NCBI GenBank assembly: GCA_026391835.1
Contig: JAPLDF010000045.1
Coordinates: forward strand, 1-64,000
Reading direction: 5' to 3'
Length of the DNA stretch: 64,000 nt
Source: Bacteroidota bacterium
GTDB taxonomy: Bacteria; Bacteroidota; Bacteroidia; Bacteroidales; FEN-979
The notes under the pieces: generated by a model
What the model saw: the letters and a program-made list of their open reading frames with translations, nothing else
Databases searched by the model: none
What the model was told of the DNA's origin: nothing
In this document: one piece after another, positions 62,731 through 64,000 of the stretch
How positions within the stretch are numbered: the first letter of the stretch is position 1
Layout of the letters: each line of letters begins with the position of its first letter
Position numbers and translations under genes: made by a program

Positions 62731-63842
62731 AAAAAATATTTTATTCCGCCTCACTGGCCATGCTTTGTCTTCTCCTTTCAAGCTGGGGGAGCAAGGGGCA
62801 CAGGATTATCAGCCAGAACAGTTCGAACTGTTACCCGGCATGCCTCTCTTTTTTAAAGCCCGACTGGGCAAATATCGTCACCGCAAATGCTTCCGAAGCC
62901 GATTACCGGAAGAGTTCGGATCCAAACGAAGCGCCAAAACATTATATCGATATCGATAATTATCCCGAATTTATTCAAACAGGGCAGATCCCGCAGTCGT
63001 TCGATACAGTAGTGGCCCGTTATGGCTACTCTTTTGTAATCGACCAGGGTATTTTGCCCTGGGCGACCATCACGGCATTTGATTCGGTGAAAGCCTGCTT
63101 TGCCCGTTACGACTGGACAAAAGCTGCATTGTTTGCTGCCGATCTCGGCCACTATGTCGGCGATGGCCACATGCCCCTGCATATTACCAGGAACTATAAC
63201 GGCCAGTATACAGGTCAAACGGGGATTCATTCACGGTATGAAACAACCATGGTCAGCAAATATGAGCAACAGCTGGTATATCCTGCCGATTCGGCCCAGT
63301 ATGTCGCCAATGTAAGCGATTTTGTGTTCTCCTACCTTTACACAAATTACGTCTATGTCGACAGCGTTCTTGCGGCCGATGTGGCAGCCCATGCCATCGC
63401 GGGAAATGTAACTTCCGACACCTATTACCAGGCACTGTGGAATGAATCTGGCGCCTTTACCATTGACCTGATGCGCCGCGCATCACTTTCGCTGGGCGAC
63501 CTCATCTATACCGCCTGGGTGCAGGCCGGCAGCCCGCTGATGTACCCCCTCGCCGTTGTTGAACCTGAAAATCCCAATCATCCGCAGTTCCTCAGGGTAT
63601 TCCCGAATCCTGCCGCGCAAACCATCTGCTTCCCGTTCGTGGTTAAGGAATCAAGCCAGCCTGTAACATTGCTGATCTATGACAACAAGGGAATCCTGGT
63701 TAGAACGCTCCTGGACGGAGCAATGACGGAAGGTTCCCACAAAATCAACATGGATGTGCGGGGACTTGCCCCTGGGGTGTATATGTGCAACCTGAAATCC
63801 GGGAACTTTTCAGCAACCCAAAGATTTGTCGTAGAAAATTAA
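62727..63842 (+). CDS. T9SS-secreted zinc-dependent S1/P1 nuclease or phospholipase C-like protein
   Basis: A 371-residue exported protein. The signal peptide (FYSASLAMLCLLLSS) ends just before Trp20. In this superfamily the mature N-terminal Trp binds zinc. Candidate zinc ligands are Trp20, His25, Asp59, His72, His142, Asp146, His152 and His168, with Glu172 in the place of the last acid. The 142/146/152 spacing is exactly that of S1/P1 nucleases, while Glu at the end recalls phospholipase C. A T9SS type A domain follows from about residue 290 (LRVFPNPAAQTICFPF ... GVYMCNLKSGNFSATQRFVVEN). It likely degrades external nucleic acids or phospholipids. Its start overlaps the SirB1-like gene by 4 bp. 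Confidence 0.83.
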   Translation: MKKIFYSASLAMLCLLLSSWGSKGHRIISQNSSNCYPACLSFLKPDWANIVTANASEADYRKSSDPNEAPKHYIDIDNYPEFIQTGQIPQSFDTVVARYGYSFVIDQGILPWATITAFDSVKACFARYDWTKAALFAADLGHYVGDGHMPLHITRNYNGQYTGQTGIHSRYETTMVSKYEQQLVYPADSAQYVANVSDFVFSYLYTNYVYVDSVLAADVAAHAIAGNVTSDTYYQALWNESGAFTIDLMRRASLSLGDLIYTAWVQAGSPLMYPLAVVEPENPNHPQFLRVFPNPAAQTICFPFVVKESSQPVTLLIYDNKGILVRTLLDGAMTEGSHKINMDVRGLAPGVYMCNLKSGNFSATQRFVVEN

Positions 63843-64000
63843 CGTGTTCCTAAAATCCGGGATAAACACTGTTTAATTTCAATTTGCAATTTGATTTTGC
63901 AATTTGCAATTTGATTTTGCACTTTGCACTTTCATAGTTTAAGCCACGAAAGTATATTCTTTTCAACCCTTGTCAGGATGTTGTCTGACTGTGACCGGTT
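63843..64000. repeat. (TTGCAATTTGATT)-type array at the window end
   Basis: Positions 63881-63932 hold TTTGCAATTTGATTTTGCAA and GCACTTTGCACTTT words, an AT-rich short tandem array after the last gene. No gene is visible to the window end. Confidence 0.65.

Overview
The window comes from a Bacteroidota chromosome, most likely an uncultured Bacteroidales-like lineage. The evidence is seven proteins with type A C-terminal sorting domains of the type IX secretion system (T9SS), a TonB-dependent receptor with a carboxypeptidase-like N-terminal domain, promoter boxes of the Bacteroidota form TAnnTTTG, an accC / biotin-carrier / carboxyltransferase trio, and no Shine-Dalgarno habit. No rRNA, tRNA or CRISPR array was seen.

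Region 1 (1-16.5 kb, + strand) is a cluster of secreted surface proteins. A 2811-residue modular giant (beta-helix, Ig-like repeats, cohesin-like modules) is followed by five smaller exported proteins sharing a PKD-like domain. Two of these are a near-identical tandem pair, and the last carries a Fibrobacter-succinogenes-type paralogous domain. None has a T9SS type A domain. Three end in the same short motif (xPxPxTxPIxHN), and the giant and its neighbour both carry KPRPDI near the C-terminus.

Region 2 (16.5-24.1 kb, - strand) holds two beta-helical adhesin-like proteins, one truncated, and a tiny Pro-rich exported protein with a C-terminal transmembrane signal. Region 3 (24.6-31.9 kb, +) is a run of three paralogous T9SS proteins; the third adds a GH13 alpha-amylase domain. 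Region 4 (31.9-37.5 kb) has a RAYT/IS200-type transposase among palindromes, another adhesin with a second copy of the tiny protein, and a convergent exosortase-like gene. The twice-repeated adhesin + tiny protein pair, together with the exosortase, is the best candidate for an undescribed system.

Region 5 (37.7-64 kb) is mostly housekeeping: acyl-CoA carboxylase operon, cytochrome-like lipoprotein, papain-like T9SS protease, M20 amidohydrolase, TPR protein, rsmA, TMTC-like membrane protein, acyl-AMP ligase, TonB receptor pair, rpmB, cinA with an ABC membrane protein, a duplicated-domain lipoprotein, nucleoside phosphorylase, SirB1-like protein and a T9SS-anchored zinc nuclease/phospholipase-like protein.

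A second theme is arrays of 7-8 nt repeats (GTGACAA, TTAAGTG, GTAACAAG, TTGAAAAT, ATTAAAAA and similar words) packed against gene ends. In several cases the stop codon, the start codon or part of a signal peptide is written in the repeat. The small ORFs inside intergenic repeats and on the opposite strand of the giants are treated as non-genes.
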